A stretch of DNA of 64,000 nucleotides from CAZUGO01 sp964619935 (GCA_964619935.1 CAZUGO010000015.1:1-64000), one strand, 5' to 3'; positions 25,175-34,638 are shown, numbered from the stretch's first letter. The notes: generated by a model from the letters alone, not told the origin. Translations and numbers: made by a program.

Positions 25175-28100
25175 GGGTCGCTCCTGTGGGCCCTGTTGGC
25201 CCGGGGGTGTCGTCGTCGTCCCGCATTTGCTGGCGGGCACGCCGCCGGGCCTGCAGCAGCCGCGAGGTGAAGTCATCTGATATTTTGGGCGGCTTGGCCG
25301 GGGCCGGTCGTTCCGGGCCGCCGCCGGGCGTTTCGCCGGCGGCCGGGCCGCCCAAGGCCTCCCGCAGGTCCCCGCTGCCGGTGGTGGGTTCGCCGGTATC
25401 AAAGCGCCGCGATCCTTCGGCCGTGGCCTCCGTGCCGCGCGGCGCGATGCGGGTCAAAGGGGTTCCGGATCCGGCGGAGGTCTGGTGTTCCTGAACGCGT
25501 TCGCGGGTGCCCTTGAGTTGCTCCAGTGATGACGCACTGGACCGGCCGGCACCCGCCAGGACCACCAGCGGATGGATCAGCGACTCGATCGCCGGGCGAA
25601 TCGACCGGCGGCGAATGGTCCAGCCGACCAGTTCGCCCAGCAGCACCACGCCGAGGGTGCCCCAGACCGCCGTGGCGCCGCGGGCGTAGATAATGCCCAG
25701 CCCGAAGAGCAGCACCACGTCCAGCAGCACCTCCACCACCACCGACAAGGCCACCGTCGACGCGAGGCGGCGGGCGGCGACGTCGAACAAAAACAGCGGC
25801 AGCAGCAACCAGGCCAGCACCCATGCCCACACCGGCTGGTGGGAGCGCGACTCGGGCAGGTCGTGCCGAAAGACATCGTCCTGCTGCGGATCCCGTTCCA
25901 GGAACCGCCCGCCGGTGATCTCGACGATGCGCCGCAGCAGCGGTTCGTTGGCGCTGAGTTCCTTGTACTCCGGCGAGTAGGCCACGGCCAGCCCGGTGTG
26001 GGCCACGCTGCTGCGTTTGCCGCCCTCGGCAAGGCTGATGTTGGCGACGTACTGGCCGGTCTGTTCGACTGCAAAAGTGCCTTCGTAGCGCCCCGGGGCG
26101 GTCTGGGTCAGCCGGACCTGCTCGGTGCCCAGGCCGCCCGGCTTGGCCACCGTGGCCTGCAGATCCAGGTAGTTCATGTAATTGGCGTCCTTGTCCAGAG
26201 CCTCGACCACGATCGTCCCGCGATTGCCGTCCAACCGGGTGGCGATGTCGAACTCGCCGCGCTTGGCCGGGCTCATGGTCCAGCGCAGCACCTGGGCCCA
26301 CAGCTTGCCGAACTTAGCCCAGTGGGTCCAGTCTTGGCCCCAGTGCGTCCAGTATCCACTGGTGAAGGCCACGGCCCGCCCCAGGCCGACCTGCCAGTGG
26401 GCCAGCAGCGGATCATCGCCTTCGGCGGTACGGCGGACCAGTGGCATCTCGACCAACCCGCTCTGTTTGGGGGAGGTCATCACCAGCCCGCCCAGCGGTG
26501 GGATTTCGGTCTGGGCCCCGAGTCCCATCCAGAGGTCTGACATGGCGTAATTGACCGCCGGCTTAAAGGGCTGCTCCACCAGCAGCGGACGGCGGATGAC
26601 CTTGGATTCCTTGACGAAGATCTGCGGCAGCTTCCGGGGGTTGCGTCCGGGGTAGAAGCGGCCGCCGGTTTGGGTGGCGATCTGCCGGAGGGTGCCCTCC
26701 TGAACGTGCACGCCGTAGCCGATGCCGACCGTGCTACAGGTGATCTTTTGTTCCTTCATGTAGGCGATGGTGGTCTGGCTGGGCGGCTGGGCGTCGCCGT
26801 CGCTGATGATGATGATGTGCCGCTGGGCGGCGTCCTTCAGCTCCATGAGCGCATCCACGGCCATGTCCATGGTCTTTTTGAAGTCGGGCATGTCGCCGTT
26901 GGACATTCTCTGGATGGCGTTCTTGATGCCGGTCTTGTTGCTGGCCACCTGGACGGGCACTTCCCAGGAGATGCCGGTGAGGTGGCTGTAGCACAGCAGC
27001 CCGAAGTAGTCCTTGGAGCTGATGGTTTCGACGGCCTTTTCGGCGACGCGTTTGCCCCAATAGTTGCCGCGCGGCATTTCGCAACTGTGCATGATGATCA
27101 CCAGCCCGCCGCGCGGCAGCACCTGTCGGTGCTTGATTTCGAAATCGACCGGCATGATGGCTTCCAGCGGCGTTCCGATCCACCCGCCGGCGCCGAAGCC
27201 TTCGTCGCCTCCGGTCATGATCAGCCCGTGGCCCATGTCCTCGACATAAACGGCCAACTGTCGGATCTGTTCGTCGGTGAACCAGTTGGCGCCGATGTTG
27301 GACAGCAGCACCGCGGAGTACTGCATGAAGCCCAGCAGATCCAGATCTTCGGCGTTCTCGATCTTGACGAAGTCCAGTTCGATGTTCTCCTGGCGCAGGG
27401 CCCGCACCAGTTCGGCGTCGTCATCGGCATTGGCGGTCAGGATCAGGATTTTCTGGTTGCCGCCCACGAAGGTGAATCCAATGCCCTTATTGTTTTCCAC
27501 GAGCGTGTCGGCACGGTCGTGATCGGGATGGAAGGTCAACTCGAAGCGGTGCGGACCGTTGCCGTGGACCGGCACCTTGATCGGCACCGCATTGGTTCCT
27601 GCATGGAGGTTCTGGCGGGCGACTTCCTCCGGCAGTTCCAGCGGCACGCCGTTATGCAGCAGGGTCAGGGTGCCGGTGACCGCCCGGCGGGAGTTGATGA
27701 ACGCCCGCAGCGGCACCAGGTCGCCGTCGTTGGCGGAGGCCGGCACGTACAGCTTCTCCAGGTACACCTCGCTGGTGTGCAAGTAGGTCATCGGCAGGAC
27801 GTCCACCCCGATGCCGTTGGCCGCCGCCGCTTCGATTTCAGCGAGGACGTCGCCGACATTGTTGTTGCCATCGGACACGATGACGATGCGCTTGGCGGTG
27901 TCGTGCGGCAGCAGGGCCATGGCCATCCGGGTGGCGCCGGCCATGTCGGTCTGGTCGGGCAACGAAGTCTCCGGGAGGGTTTCAAAGAAGATGCCGCCGC
28001 GCATGGGCAGTTGTTCGACGTAAGACTGTCCGTCGAAGGTCAACACGCCGACCTTGTCGTTGGGCGGCATGGTGCGGGCCGCGGCTGCGACATACTCCTC

Positions 28101-28370
28101 CTGGATGGCGTACAGTTCCTTGGGAATGCTGTGCGAGCGATCCAACAGGAACAGCACGGTCAGGTTCTGGTTGGTGCGGACGGTCTCGATGCCAGCGATG
28201 CATACCACCACCAGGAGGATCACCCCGCAGCGGGTCAGCAGCACCGCAGGGCGCTGGCCCCGCTCCAGGCCGGCGAGCGGTCGCCAGGACAGCGCCACCA
28301 GCAGCGGCACGCTGAGCAGCAGCCACAGGAGGTTGGGCCGTTCGATCGAGATTCCGAAAAAGTCGTTCAT
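25158..28370 (-). CDS. Large membrane protein with VWA, GATase-like and second VWA-like regions
   Basis: 1070 residues. Two N-terminal helices (LLWLLLSVPLLVALSW; CGVILLVVVCIAGI) precede VWA 1 at ~70-205, with an intact site LFLLDRSHSIPK and IVIVSDGNNNVGDV. A class I glutamine-amidotransferase-like segment follows at ~310-420 (KILILTANADDDAELVRAL, GLIMTGGDEGFGAGGW). A second VWA-like region at ~425-570 has a broken metal site (IIMHSCEM in place of D-x-S-x-S) but keeps IIIISDGDAQPP. Beta-rich parts and two to three more helices (~870-960) come next, then a disordered Pro/Arg tail. Proteins of this type are typical of planctomycete MoxR clusters. Confidence 0.82.
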   Translation of the reverse strand: MNDFFGISIERPNLLWLLLSVPLLVALSWRPLAGLERGQRPAVLLTRCGVILLVVVCIAGIETVRTNQNLTVLFLLDRSHSIPKELYAIQEEYVAAAARTMPPNDKVGVLTFDGQSYVEQLPMRGGIFFETLPETSLPDQTDMAGATRMAMALLPHDTAKRIVIVSDGNNNVGDVLAEIEAAAANGIGVDVLPMTYLHTSEVYLEKLYVPASANDGDLVPLRAFINSRRAVTGTLTLLHNGVPLELPEEVARQNLHAGTNAVPIKVPVHGNGPHRFELTFHPDHDRADTLVENNKGIGFTFVGGNQKILILTANADDDAELVRALRQENIELDFVKIENAEDLDLLGFMQYSAVLLSNIGANWFTDEQIRQLAVYVEDMGHGLIMTGGDEGFGAGGWIGTPLEAIMPVDFEIKHRQVLPRGGLVIIMHSCEMPRGNYWGKRVAEKAVETISSKDYFGLLCYSHLTGISWEVPVQVASNKTGIKNAIQRMSNGDMPDFKKTMDMAVDALMELKDAAQRHIIIISDGDAQPPSQTTIAYMKEQKITCSTVGIGYGVHVQEGTLRQIATQTGGRFYPGRNPRKLPQIFVKESKVIRRPLLVEQPFKPAVNYAMSDLWMGLGAQTEIPPLGGLVMTSPKQSGLVEMPLVRRTAEGDDPLLAHWQVGLGRAVAFTSGYWTHWGQDWTHWAKFGKLWAQVLRWTMSPAKRGEFDIATRLDGNRGTIVVEALDKDANYMNYLDLQATVAKPGGLGTEQVRLTQTAPGRYEGTFAVEQTGQYVANISLAEGGKRSSVAHTGLAVAYSPEYKELSANEPLLRRIVEITGGRFLERDPQQDDVFRHDLPESRSHQPVWAWVLAWLLLPLFLFDVAARRLASTVALSVVVEVLLDVVLLFGLGIIYARGATAVWGTLGVVLLGELVGWTIRRRSIRPAIESLIHPLVVLAGAGRSSASSLEQLKGTRERVQEHQTSAGSGTPLTRIAPRGTEATAEGSRRFDTGEPTTGSGDLREALGGPAAGETPGGGPERPAPAKPPKISDDFTSRLLQARRRARQQMRDDDDTPGPTGPTGATHGDQD

Positions 28371-28411
28371 CGCGGGCGCTTTCTTGTCGAGCTGCGCCGC
28401 CGCGGCGGCGG

Positions 28412-29356
28412 CTAGCCCCGAATGATCTGGACCCGGTTGTTCAGGGAGTCCAGCACATAGATGTTGCCGTTGGGGGCCTCATCGACACCCCACGGGGAGT
28501 ACAGCGTGCCGAGTTGCCGGCCGCTCCCACCCCAGGTTTTCACTGATTTTCCGGACCTGTCAAACCATTGCAATCGGTGATTCCCGAATTCGCTGACCAG
28601 CAGGGTCCCGTCGCGGCAGAGGTCGATGCCGTACGGCCAGCGCATCTGGCCGGGCTGGGTGCCCACCGAACCGAAACTGGTCAGAAAGCGGCCATCCAGC
28701 GTCAGGTGCACAATGCGGTGATTGCAGGCATCGGCGATCCACAGGGTGTCGCCGTCGACGACCAGGGCCGCCGGTCGGCTCAGCCGGGCGCCGGCGATCG
28801 GCTCGGCGCCCAGATGCTTCAGAAAGGTCAGGTCCGGGGCGAACTTGCTGATGCGATCGTTGCCGCCGTACTCGCCCACGTAGATGAACCCTTCGGCATC
28901 AACCGCCACGTCGGTGACCAGCCGGAATTGCCCGGGACCGTCGCCGCCGCCGCCGAAGCGGTCCAGCAGGTGGCCGTCGGCATCATAGATCATCACGCGG
29001 TGGTAGTGGGTGTCGGCAACGAACAGCCGGCCGTCGGGGTGGACGGTCATGCCGATGGGCTTGCCGTAGGTCCACTCCTGCATCCACCAGCCGGCTTCGA
29101 AGCGGCCGCTGGCATCAAAGCGCTGGATCCGACCGCTCTTGTCGGCCACGAAGATGTGGCTGTCGGCGGAGCTGGCAATGGCGCGCGGGTAGCTGAAGTC
29201 CCCCCAGCCCAGCCCGGTGTCGCCGAAGCTGCCGATGACGCCGTTGTCCGTCAACCCGCGGCGCTCGCACGCCGCGGGCAGGAGCAGCGCGGCCAGCAAT
29301 ACGGCCCGCTGCCAGGCGCTCGCCCGACCAGACTGCAGGGGGAGAAGATCAGGCAT
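28412..29356 (-). CDS. NHL-repeat lipoprotein
   Basis: 314 residues from ATG 29356; ATG 29413 overlaps the upstream stop (ATGA) and adds 19 residues, and I cannot exclude it. Lipoprotein signal: WQRAVLLAALLLPAACERRG (lipobox L-P-A-A-C). The rest is an NHL beta-propeller of about six blades with the usual 'G.I.V.D...NRI..F...G' rhythm (SHIFVADKSGRIQRFDASG, RLFVADTHYHRVMIYDADG, FIYVGEYGGNDRISKF, NGNIYVLDSLNNRVQII). Such propellers bind proteins, glycans or RNA. Its place inside the VWA/MoxR operon suggests an outer partner of that complex. Confidence 0.82.
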   Translation of the reverse strand: MPDLLPLQSGRASAWQRAVLLAALLLPAACERRGLTDNGVIGSFGDTGLGWGDFSYPRAIASSADSHIFVADKSGRIQRFDASGRFEAGWWMQEWTYGKPIGMTVHPDGRLFVADTHYHRVMIYDADGHLLDRFGGGGDGPGQFRLVTDVAVDAEGFIYVGEYGGNDRISKFAPDLTFLKHLGAEPIAGARLSRPAALVVDGDTLWIADACNHRIVHLTLDGRFLTSFGSVGTQPGQMRWPYGIDLCRDGTLLVSEFGNHRLQWFDRSGKSVKTWGGSGRQLGTLYSPWGVDEAPNGNIYVLDSLNNRVQIIRG

Positions 29357-29409
29357 CACTGCTGTGCCGCTTGGGATTGAAGCCGCCGCAGAAGCGCCGC
29401 GGCGCCCGC

Positions 29410-31176
29410 TCATTTGCCGTCGCCGGTGTCCGACCCGCCGGACGCCTCGAAGTCTTGTCGCATCTGGGCGAAGAACCGCTTGACGGCCGAGCGGTATTGG
29501 TTCGGGATCTTGTTGTCGTTCAGGGCGTCGGTGGCCTCGCGTTCGGCCGCCGAGTACAGCTCGGCCGTGTCGCTGGACACGTCGCCGCGCACCTGCTCGC
29601 CATTGACGAACATCTTGCCGATGATGGCCCCGGGAGTGGTGATGACCGGGGTGCGCTGCTTCTGGAAGCGGACCGCGGTCTGCTCCTCGGGACCGCGCCC
29701 GCCGCGGCCCTGGTCGGGCCGAGGGCCCATTCCGCCGCCCGGGTTCCTGCCGGTGTTGTTGCAACTGCTGCAACCGTTGCCGCTGCACTTCGAACAGGCA
29801 CCCTGCTGTTCCTGGTCCAGCTCGTTGAGGGCCTGCTGGGCGTCCGCCATCATCGAATCCAATTCGTCGAGTTGTTGCTGCAGTTGCTCCATGGAACCGA
29901 TCTGTTCGGCCGCGGCCTGCATTTGGGAAGCGGCGTCACTCAGGGACGACTTGCTGCCCATCGATTGGGCGGCCTGCTGCATGGCCTGGGCCAACCCGGA
30001 GCACTGCTTGCCGGCCTGCTGCTGGTTCTGCATCTTCTTGGCCATTTCCTGGATCTGCTTGTCGTTGGCGCCCTGCTGCTTCATCTGTTCCTTGATCTTC
30101 TGCAGATCGGCCTTGGTCAGGTTCTCCAGGGCGCGCTTGGCGGTTTCGGGGTCGACACCGGCCTGCTCGAGTTGCTGCTGCAGTTGTTCCTTCCGATCCT
30201 GCTGCTCGGCGGCCTTCTGCAACTGCTGGGCCAGGCTGGCGATCTGGCGGCGCATGTGCTCCAACTGCTCAGGATCGTCCTTGGTCGCCAGCTTGGCCAA
30301 CTGCTCACGCATCTGGCGAACCGCCTCCTGGGCCGACTGGAAATCCCCTTTGGCGAGCGCCTTGGATAATTCGTCGCTGGGCGTCCGGGTGTCCTGGGGG
30401 ACGTTCAAGCCGCGGAACATCCGTTTGAGTTCGTGGAGGCTGTCGCTGCGCTCTTCCCGCTGGCGGCGCAGCGTGTCGGCGAGGGTGTCGATGTTCTTGA
30501 TCGCCTCACGGCGGACGCTGACCGGAGTGGTCAGTTTCTCGATCGGGAGATCATCGATGGTCTTCAGCGGGGTGTCCAGTTGATTGAGGGTGTCTTGGCG
30601 CGAGACCTGCTCCTGAAGGGCCTGCAATTTGCGCTGCACCTGGGAGACCTCCTTGCGGATCAGGTCAGGCTCCAGCAGCGCCACCTGGCGGTGCTCGCCC
30701 GCCAGCAGTGGCCGGATCGGCAGCGCCGTGACGATGATCGCCAGCAGTGCGGCGGCCAGCGCATAGGACAACGACGATGGCCAGGAGAAACGAATGTGCT
30801 CGGCAACACGGACCCGCCGGCTGACCGCCCGGGCGTCTTCCAGGGTCGCTCGAGCGAAGGGATCGGTCGAGCCGCTCAAGTACAAGGCGCTGCTGGTACG
30901 TTCTTTTAACTCGGCGTGGCGATCCAGAATGGCGGCAGCGGCGATCGGGCTGGGGCGGCGATACACCGCCCACAGCGCCGAGAGCAGCACTGCAAGGCTG
31001 ATCAACGACGCGGCCGCGGTGCCGAGGGGCCAGCTCCAGCCGGACAGACGGGCGGCGATCAGGGCTGGGCACCACAACCCGCAGCAGCCCAGCAGGCACC
31101 ACCCCAGGGCACCGAACCCGCGGTTGAGCCCCAGTCGGATCTGGGCTTGCTTGACGTTGCGTTCCAGGGTAGTCAC
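29410..31176 (-). CDS. Membrane protein with long Gln-rich coiled coil (DUF4175-like)
   Basis: 588 residues from GTG 31176, 6 bases after AAGGAGG; TTG 31182 is too close to the site. Two N-terminal helices (~20-65), a cytoplasmic loop (SPIAAAAILDRHAELKERTS), then a third helix (~140-155; SYALAAALLAIIVTALPI). A very long Gln/Lys-rich coiled coil covers ~170-455 (AEQQDRKEQLQQQLEQAG). A Cys/Gly motif (CSKCSGNGCSSCNNTG) and a C-terminal globular part close it. It is the first gene of the VWA/MoxR operon. It resembles DUF4175-type proteins; function unknown. Confidence 0.72.
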   Translation of the reverse strand: MTTLERNVKQAQIRLGLNRGFGALGWCLLGCCGLWCPALIAARLSGWSWPLGTAAASLISLAVLLSALWAVYRRPSPIAAAAILDRHAELKERTSSALYLSGSTDPFARATLEDARAVSRRVRVAEHIRFSWPSSLSYALAAALLAIIVTALPIRPLLAGEHRQVALLEPDLIRKEVSQVQRKLQALQEQVSRQDTLNQLDTPLKTIDDLPIEKLTTPVSVRREAIKNIDTLADTLRRQREERSDSLHELKRMFRGLNVPQDTRTPSDELSKALAKGDFQSAQEAVRQMREQLAKLATKDDPEQLEHMRRQIASLAQQLQKAAEQQDRKEQLQQQLEQAGVDPETAKRALENLTKADLQKIKEQMKQQGANDKQIQEMAKKMQNQQQAGKQCSGLAQAMQQAAQSMGSKSSLSDAASQMQAAAEQIGSMEQLQQQLDELDSMMADAQQALNELDQEQQGACSKCSGNGCSSCNNTGRNPGGGMGPRPDQGRGGRGPEEQTAVRFQKQRTPVITTPGAIIGKMFVNGEQVRGDVSSDTAELYSAAEREATDALNDNKIPNQYRSAVKRFFAQMRQDFEASGGSDTGDGK

Positions 31177-31198
31177 CGGCAACCTCCTTGTGCAATTG

Positions 31199-31227
31199 AT
31201 CTTAGGCTATACTCGGGGGGGTGACAA
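31199..31227 (-). promoter_or_regulatory. Promoter of the VWA/MoxR operon
   Basis: On the minus strand TTGTCA (31222-31227), 17-bp spacer, TAAGAT (31199-31204). The start is predicted near 31192, about 16 bases before the GTG of the first gene. It would drive all six genes down to 21233. Confidence 0.65.
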
Positions 31228-31292
31228 CAATATCCGGCGGTCTCCCGCCCGTCGGGCGCACAATAATGTAGGGTATTCGGTCAGGCGGGCTG

Positions 31293-31730
31293 ATGGTTTA
31301 CACATTTCCCAGACAAATGCGCTTGCGGCAACGCCGGGACTTCAGAAAGGTCTTTGCCGAGCGCTGCTCGATTTCGGACCACACGGTGGTCATCTACATC
31401 GCTGCCAACGGATTAGAGATCACCCGGTTGGGCTTGAGCGTCGGCCGGCGGTTCGGGGGGGCGGTGCTCCGCAACCGGGTCAAGCGGCGCCTGCGAGAAG
31501 CCTTTCGCCTCGGCGGGATCGGCCGCGAGTGTCCGGGCTATGACCTGATTTGCATCCCTCGGGCTGGAACGCTCGCCAGCCGCGACGATTATCGGGAGTC
31601 GTTGTGCCGCCTCATCCCGGTGGGCATGCGCCGGCTGGCCCGCCGCGGCCGCGATCGCGACGCCTTGCGCCGCGGCGACGCTGCGGTTATCATGCAGCCG
31701 CCGGTGAGAACCCGGCCGGACAAGCACTGA
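31293..31730 (+). CDS. rnpA: Ribonuclease P protein component
   Basis: 145 residues. The RnpA signature is RLGLSVGRRFGGAVLRNRVK then RRLREAFR, with the N-terminal MRLRQRRDFRKVF. An internal ATG at 31317 is an alternative start. The protein assists RNase P RNA in 5' tRNA maturation. The C-terminal ~30 residues are Arg/Asp-rich and less conserved. Unlike the usual rpmH-rnpA arrangement, no L34 gene precedes it here (only ~65 bases separate it from the divergent operon promoter). fabI follows 12 bases later. Confidence 0.85.
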   Translation: MVYTFPRQMRLRQRRDFRKVFAERCSISDHTVVIYIAANGLEITRLGLSVGRRFGGAVLRNRVKRRLREAFRLGGIGRECPGYDLICIPRAGTLASRDDYRESLCRLIPVGMRRLARRGRDRDALRRGDAAVIMQPPVRTRPDKH

Positions 31731-31742
31731 AAGGATTCCGCG

Positions 31743-32522
31743 ATGAAACTGTTGGAAGGCAAGAAAGGCTTGGTGTTCGGGGTGGCGAACGATCGCAGTA
31801 TTGCCTGGCATATCGCCGAGCAACTGATCCGCCACGGGGCGGTGTGCGGCTTTCCCCATCTGCCGGGCGAGAAGAACGAACGGCGGACTCGCAAGGCGCT
31901 GGAGGCCGGTGGACTGGCTGATCCGTGGCTGAGTGCCTGCGACGTCAGCAGGGATGATGATCTGGACGCCACCTTCCAGGCGGCCCGGGAGCGGTTCGAC
32001 ATTCTCGATTTCGTGGTCCATTCGATTGCCTATGCCGATCGTGCCTACCTGAAGGTCGGCAGCTTCATCGACACGACTCGCGATGCGTTTGCCCAGGCGC
32101 TCGACATCAGCGTCTACTCGATGTTGGCCATTGCCCGGCGGGCCCGCGACCTGATGCCCGCGGGCGGGTCGATGATCACCATGACGTACTATGGCGGCGA
32201 AAAGCTGATCCCCGGCTACAATGTCATGGGTGTCGCCAAGGCGGCCCTCGAGAGCACCGTGCGCTACCTCGCCGGCGACTTGGGGCCCGCGGGAATCCGG
32301 GTCAATGCCATCAGCGCCGGAGCCCTCAAGACACTCAGCAGCATGGCCGTCGGGGGCATCGATACCATGTTCGAGCACACCGTCCGCAAGGCGCCGCTGC
32401 AGCGCAACATCTTGCCCGAAGAGGTGGGCAAGACCGCCGTCTACCTGCTGAGCGATCTGTCCAGTGGGGTGACCGGCGAAACCGTTTTTGTCGATTCGGG
32501 GTTCAACATTGTCGGTCTGTAG
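31743..32522 (+). CDS. fabI: Enoyl-[acyl-carrier-protein] reductase (NADH)
   Basis: 259 residues. FabI-type atypical SDR: KKGLVFGVANDRSIAWHIAE (cofactor loop), DFVVHSIAYA, and the catalytic Y-x6-K in GYNVMGVAKAALE. The N-terminal Tyr of the pair lies in the MTYYGGEK stretch. Then VNAISAGALKTLS (substrate loop) and SGVTGETVFVDSGFNI. It catalyses the last reduction of fatty acid elongation and is the usual target of triclosan. Length is normal. Probably co-transcribed with rnpA. Confidence 0.93.
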   Translation: MKLLEGKKGLVFGVANDRSIAWHIAEQLIRHGAVCGFPHLPGEKNERRTRKALEAGGLADPWLSACDVSRDDDLDATFQAARERFDILDFVVHSIAYADRAYLKVGSFIDTTRDAFAQALDISVYSMLAIARRARDLMPAGGSMITMTYYGGEKLIPGYNVMGVAKAALESTVRYLAGDLGPAGIRVNAISAGALKTLSSMAVGGIDTMFEHTVRKAPLQRNILPEEVGKTAVYLLSDLSSGVTGETVFVDSGFNIVGL

Positions 32523-32677
32523 GCGGTGCGGCGCGGCCGGGCGCTGGCGGTCCGCAGTTCCAGGGCGCCCGAGCCCTCGGGGTTGGGCTCGAATCGCCTC
32601 GAATCGGTGTGCCGGGACTGCTAAGATAACGGTGTGTAGGTGCGGACCCTTGGATTTCTGGAAAGCGACCCCCAGGA

Positions 32678-33868
32678 ATGCGTGCCGGCGTCGTGATGTT
32701 GCTGCTGTCGGCCGTGGCCGTCTCTGGATACTACGGTTATCGTCTGTGGGAACCGGCGGACGCGCCGCTTCCATATCGGACCGAGGTTATTGCCAAAGGC
32801 ATCATCGTGTCGTCGGCGATGGCCACCGGAACCGTGGAGCCGATGGTCACCGTTCTGGTGGGATCACAGGTCAGCGGAACCGTGGTGCGCTGGTACGCCG
32901 ACTTCAACCAGGCCGTTAAGCAAGGCGATATCCTGGCGGAATTGGATCAGGATCAGATCAAGGCCACCATTGCCCAGCGGGCTGCCTCCCTGGCGGCCGC
33001 CAAGGCTCGTGCTGAGCAGGCCGGTGCCACCCTCGAGGAAGCCCGCCTGCAACGCGTCTTGGTCGAACGGGCTTTTCGCAGCCAGGGAGCCTCGCAATTC
33101 GAGTCGGACCAGGTCCGGGTGGCCGAAGCCGGCGCCGCGGCCGCCGAGCGGGCCGCCCAGGCCCAGGTCGAGGTTGCTGCCGCCGAGCTGCATGCCACGC
33201 AGATTCAACTGGACAAGACCGTCATCCGTTCGCCCATCGATGGTGTGGTCATTTCGCGCGATGTCGACGAAGGTCAAACGGTGGCCGCATCCTTGTCGGC
33301 GCCGACTTTGTTTACCATCGCCAACGACCTGCGGTTGATGCGGGTCAATGCCGCAGTCAGCGAGACCGACATCGGCAGGGTCCGCGAAGGCATGCAGGCC
33401 GAGTTTCGGGTCGATGCCTACCCGGAGCAGCGCTTCAGCGGCACGGTGACCCAGGTGCGCTACGCCGAGACAGTGGTCGACAATGTGGTGACCTACCAGA
33501 CGCTGATCGATGTGGACAACAGCGCCCTACTGCTGCGCCCGGGAATGACCGCCACGGTTCTGTTCGAGATCCAGAAGGCCGATCAGGTGATCATGATCCC
33601 GAATGCAGCGTTGCGCTTCGATCCCGAGCCGCAGCCGCAGACCGAAGCGCGCTGGAGCAAGCCGGGCGGCGCCCGCCCGGTCGAGCCGCGGGTCTTCCGG
33701 CTGGTCGACGGGTCACTCGAAAAGGTCCTGGTCGAGTTGGGGATTACCGACGGCAAGCACACCGCCGCCGCAACGGATGCCGTGGGTGTCGGCGACGCCG
33801 TGGTGGTCGGTTGGATGCCTGGCGCCCAGCGCTCGGGAAATCGTCAGTCGCCGGGAATCTTCCAGTGA
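32678..33868 (+). CDS. Membrane fusion protein of a MacAB-like efflux system
   Basis: 396 residues. N-terminal membrane anchor (VVMLLLSAVAVSGYYGYRLW), lipoyl-like half-motifs (GSQVSGTVVRWYADFNQAVK and TVIRSPIDGVVISRDVDEGQ), and an Ala/Glu-rich alpha hairpin between them (~90-180). A beta-barrel domain follows (VSETDIGRVREGMQAEFRVD) and a membrane-proximal tail. It links an inner-membrane ABC pump to an outer-membrane exit. The last codons overlap the GTG of the ATPase gene. The ATG used has no good ribosome site, so the start is less sure than the rest. Confidence 0.87.
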   Translation: MRAGVVMLLLSAVAVSGYYGYRLWEPADAPLPYRTEVIAKGIIVSSAMATGTVEPMVTVLVGSQVSGTVVRWYADFNQAVKQGDILAELDQDQIKATIAQRAASLAAAKARAEQAGATLEEARLQRVLVERAFRSQGASQFESDQVRVAEAGAAAAERAAQAQVEVAAAELHATQIQLDKTVIRSPIDGVVISRDVDEGQTVAASLSAPTLFTIANDLRLMRVNAAVSETDIGRVREGMQAEFRVDAYPEQRFSGTVTQVRYAETVVDNVVTYQTLIDVDNSALLLRPGMTATVLFEIQKADQVIMIPNAALRFDPEPQPQTEARWSKPGGARPVEPRVFRLVDGSLEKVLVELGITDGKHTAAATDAVGVGDAVVVGWMPGAQRSGNRQSPGIFQ

Positions 33869-34620
33869 TTCGCGCATGTGTCACAGGCCGGCACGCGGAT
33901 GCGGACGCCCAGGCCACGCCGTTGATTGAGGTCCGCGATGCCTGGAAGGTTTACCGCCTGGGCAGCGTCGAGATTCCGGCGGTCCGGGGGGTGTCCGTGA
34001 CCATTCCGGCGGGTCAGTTTGTGGCCATCAGCGGGGCCAGCGGTTCTGGCAAGTCGACGTTCATGCATCTGGTCGGCTGCCTGGGGCGGATGACCCGGGG
34101 GACCTTCCGGTTTGAAGGTCACGATGTCGCCGCGCTGTCCGGACACCAGCTCGCGGCCCTACGCAATCGCCGCATCGGGTTTGTCTTTCAGAATTTCAAC
34201 CTGCTGGCCCGCACCAGCCTGCTGGACAACGTCGCCATGCCGCTGGCGTACCAGGGGGTGTCGCTGCGGCAGCGCCGCGGCCGCAGCGCCGCGGTCCTGG
34301 AGCGGCTGGGGCTGGCCGATCGGGCCCGCCACAATCCGGCCCAGTTGTCCGGCGGTCAGCAGCAACGGGCCGCCATTGCCCGGGCCCTGATCACCCAGCC
34401 CGCGGTCATCCTGGCTGACGAACCCACCGGCAATCTGGACAGCGCCAACAGCGCTCGAATCATGGAGGTCTTTCGGGAGCTACACCGCGATGACGGCATG
34501 GCGATTGTGGTGGTCAGTCACGAGCCGGAGGTCACCGCCTACGCCGAACGGCACATCGTGTTTCGGGACGGCGAGATTACCACGGACGTGCTTCAGGAGA
34601 TCACCACTGGCGTCGCCTGA
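33865..34620 (+). CDS. MacB-type ABC transporter ATPase
   Basis: 251 residues from GTG 33865, overlapping the previous TGA (GTGA). Walker A: SGASGSGKSTFMHLVGCL. Q-loop: GFVFQNFNLLARTSL. ABC signature: LSGGQQQRAAIARAL. Walker B and D-loop: VILADEPTGNLDSANS. H-loop: VVVSHEPEV. This is the LolD/MacB/FtsE-like exporter group. In E. coli MacB the ATPase is fused to the membrane part; here the two are separate genes. Confidence 0.9.
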   Translation: MIRACVTGRHADADAQATPLIEVRDAWKVYRLGSVEIPAVRGVSVTIPAGQFVAISGASGSGKSTFMHLVGCLGRMTRGTFRFEGHDVAALSGHQLAALRNRRIGFVFQNFNLLARTSLLDNVAMPLAYQGVSLRQRRGRSAAVLERLGLADRARHNPAQLSGGQQQRAAIARALITQPAVILADEPTGNLDSANSARIMEVFRELHRDDGMAIVVVSHEPEVTAYAERHIVFRDGEITTDVLQEITTGVA

Positions 34621-34638
34621 GCCTTGCGGGAAGCGCTC

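Noticed and set aside
31208..31213. TATACT as a plus-strand promoter of rnpA
   Set aside because: No -35 hexamer lies at 16-18 bases; the sequence falls within the spacer of the convincing minus-strand promoter.
31199..31300. Replication origin next to rnpA
   Set aside because: No DnaA-box cluster, no rpmH or dnaA nearby, and the space is explained by a divergent promoter.
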